Assembly (NCBI GenBank): GCA_003224835.1
Contig: QHZX01000358.1
Coordinates: 1 to 6,139 of the forward strand
DNA length: 6,139 bases
Direction: 5' to 3'
From: Acidobacteriota bacterium
GTDB taxonomy: Bacteria; Acidobacteriota; Terriglobia; Terriglobales; Acidobacteriaceae
Positions 4,878 to 6,139 of the stretch are shown in pieces. Numbering within the stretch: the stretch's first letter is position 1; every line of letters begins with the position of its first letter. Below the pieces are notes generated by a model. That model worked only from the letters and a program-made list of their open reading frames with translations, was not told the DNA's origin and searched no databases. The translations under genes and the position numbers were made by a program.

Positions 4878-6139
4878 GCCTCGCGTAGCTTTGCGCGTAT
4901 CTACGACCAGTTTTGATTCCCTCACAATTTGTTCGTAATCGTAATCGGAATGGTCGGTGACGATCAGCACACAATCGTATTGGCCCAGGTTTTCAAGCGG
5001 CGCGCATTTCATTTGCAGGTCGTACTTGCGTCCGCGGCCAACTGTAGGAAAGTAAGGATCGTTATAGCTGACCTGGGCGCCCGCTTTCTGCAGCAACTCA
5101 ATAATGGTCAACGCAGGGGACTCACGCAGATCGTCAATGTCTTTCTTGTATGCGACGCCAAGCACTAATACTTTGGATCCGTTGACGGCTTTTTTCTGCT
5201 GATTTAACGCGTGCGTTACTGAATCCAACACGTGGTATGGCATGTTGGTATTGATCTCGCCAGCCAACTCGATGAAGCGGGTGTGGAAGTCCCATTCTTT
5301 TGCTTTCCAGGAAAGGTAGAAAGGATCGACTGGAATGCAGTGCCCTCCGAGGCCAGGACCGGGGTAGAAGGGATGAAAGCCGAAAGGCTTGGTGGAGGCA
5401 GCTTCAATGACCTCCCAGATATCGATGCCCATCCTCAAGCACAACAGCTTAAGCTCGTTCACCAGAGCGATGTTGACGCAGCGGTAGATGTTTTCCAGCA
5501 GCTTCGTCATCTCAGCGACAGCCGGTGAAGAAACCGGAACCGTACGCCTGAAAATCGCTCCATACAGGGCGCCTGCAAGCTCGGAAGCCTTGGGCTCCAA
5601 TCCGCCAATTACTTTCGGGATGTCGTGACGCGCTACCGTTTGATTGCCTGGGTCCTCGCGCTCCGGCGAGAAGGCGACAAAAAAGGTCTTATCGTCAGGT
5701 GATCCCCGGCGAGCGGCCTTTAAACCCAGCCGGTTTCCTTTTTCGAGAATTGGAACCAGGACCTCTTCCGTGGTACCCGGATAAGTCGTGCTCTCCAGGA
5801 CCACCAGCTGCCCCGGCTGCAGGTGAGGTGCTAGCGCTTCGGCGGTTCCGGTTATGTAACTCAGGTCAGGCTCGTGGTATTCATTGAGCGGAGTTGGGAC
5901 GCAGATGATGATGGCGTCCATCTGCTCCAGTTGCGCGTAGTTGGAGGTCGCAGAGAAGCCCTGGCCGCGTGCTTTTTGAATTTCGTCGGTAGTGATCCGA
6001 AAAATATATGAACCGCCGGAAGCCAGAGTGGAAACCTTCCGTTCGTCGATGTCGAAACCAGTAACCCGGAATCCCTGGTCGCTGTAGAGCAAGGCCAGGG
6101 GAAGCCCGACATAGCCGAGTCCAATGATCGCGACTTTGG
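4848..6139 (-). CDS. wbpA: WbpA-like UDP-N-acetylglucosamine 6-dehydrogenase (nucleotide-sugar dehydrogenase), 5' end off-window
   Basis: 429 residues are visible and only the first few are missing past the right edge. The in-frame sequence begins KVAIIGLGYVGLPLA, the GxGxxG NAD-binding motif; a TTG at 6092 is internal to this motif region and is not the start. The family oxidises the C6 hydroxyl of a UDP-sugar to a carboxylate, using two NAD+. Visible marks in order are CVPTPL, STTYPGTTEE, FSPEREDPGN, AEMTKLLENIYR (catalytic-site K212 and N216 of the fragment), PFYPGPGLGGHCIPVDPFYL with nucleophile C267, and the C-terminal UDP-binding Rossmann domain from about 322 (VLVLGVAYKKDIDDLRESPA). 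The SPEREDPGN and FHPFYPGPGLGGHCIPVDP forms favour the WbpA group over UDP-glucose (Ugd) or UDP-ManNAc (WecC) dehydrogenases. It is cytoplasmic and feeds O-antigen, capsule or exopolysaccharide synthesis. The exact substrate is inferred. Confidence 0.92.
   Translation of the reverse strand, partial: KVAIIGLGYVGLPLALLYSDQGFRVTGFDIDERKVSTLASGGSYIFRITTDEIQKARGQGFSATSNYAQLEQMDAIIICVPTPLNEYHEPDLSYITGTAEALAPHLQPGQLVVLESTTYPGTTEEVLVPILEKGNRLGLKAARRGSPDDKTFFVAFSPEREDPGNQTVARHDIPKVIGGLEPKASELAGALYGAIFRRTVPVSSPAVAEMTKLLENIYRCVNIALVNELKLLCLRMGIDIWEVIEAASTKPFGFHPFYPGPGLGGHCIPVDPFYLSWKAKEWDFHTRFIELAGEINTNMPYHVLDSVTHALNQQKKAVNGSKVLVLGVAYKKDIDDLRESPALTIIELLQKAGAQVSYNDPYFPTVGRGRKYDLQMKCAPLENLGQYDCVLIVTDHSDYDYEQIVRESKLVVDTRKATRGIASPKIVHC

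Noticed and set aside
5232..5528. 98-codon plus-strand open frame within the dehydrogenase.
   Set aside because: It is antisense to the catalytic GGHCIPVDP region, which is clearly the real coding strand.

Overview
This window looks like chromosomal DNA of a moderately GC-rich bacterium. Protein style (an RlmN ending in RGRDIYAACGQL, multi-spanning sensor kinases, a DegS/NarL-type kinase with an IRERV motif) suggests an Acidobacteriota member. That placement rests on protein resemblance alone and is an inference. No mobile elements, CRISPR arrays, tRNA or rRNA genes are visible.

Layout, left to right. (1) The C-terminal 91 residues of RlmN, a radical-SAM rRNA/tRNA methyltransferase, on the + strand. 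(2) A complete 582-residue membrane histidine kinase on the - strand, whose stop overlaps the rlmN stop tail to tail by 8 bp. (3) A 123-bp divergent intergenic region, unusually rich in nested inverted repeats and also open in the frame of the downstream gene. (4) A second, unrelated histidine kinase of the HisKA_3 (NarL/DegS) class on the + strand. (5) Its likely partner, a NarL/FixJ-type response regulator with a DNA-binding HTH, 83 bp downstream. (6) Convergent to this, a nearly complete nucleotide-sugar dehydrogenase of the WbpA (UDP-N-acetylglucosamine 6-dehydrogenase) type, running off the right edge.

How they work together. Kinase (4) and regulator (5) form a classic sensor/transcription-factor pair. 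Kinase (2) is of a different class (HisKA, H-box HELNNP) and has no regulator of its own here, so it is either an orphan or signals to a distant partner. The dehydrogenase makes a uronic-acid sugar nucleotide for surface polysaccharide or glycan synthesis and probably begins a separate glycan locus to the right.

The gene content is mostly ordinary. The least explained parts are the structured divergent leader (about 2029-2151), an in-frame A AAA AAC heptamer with an upstream AGGA in the response-regulator linker, and the deviant ATP-lid (G2) motif of the second kinase.
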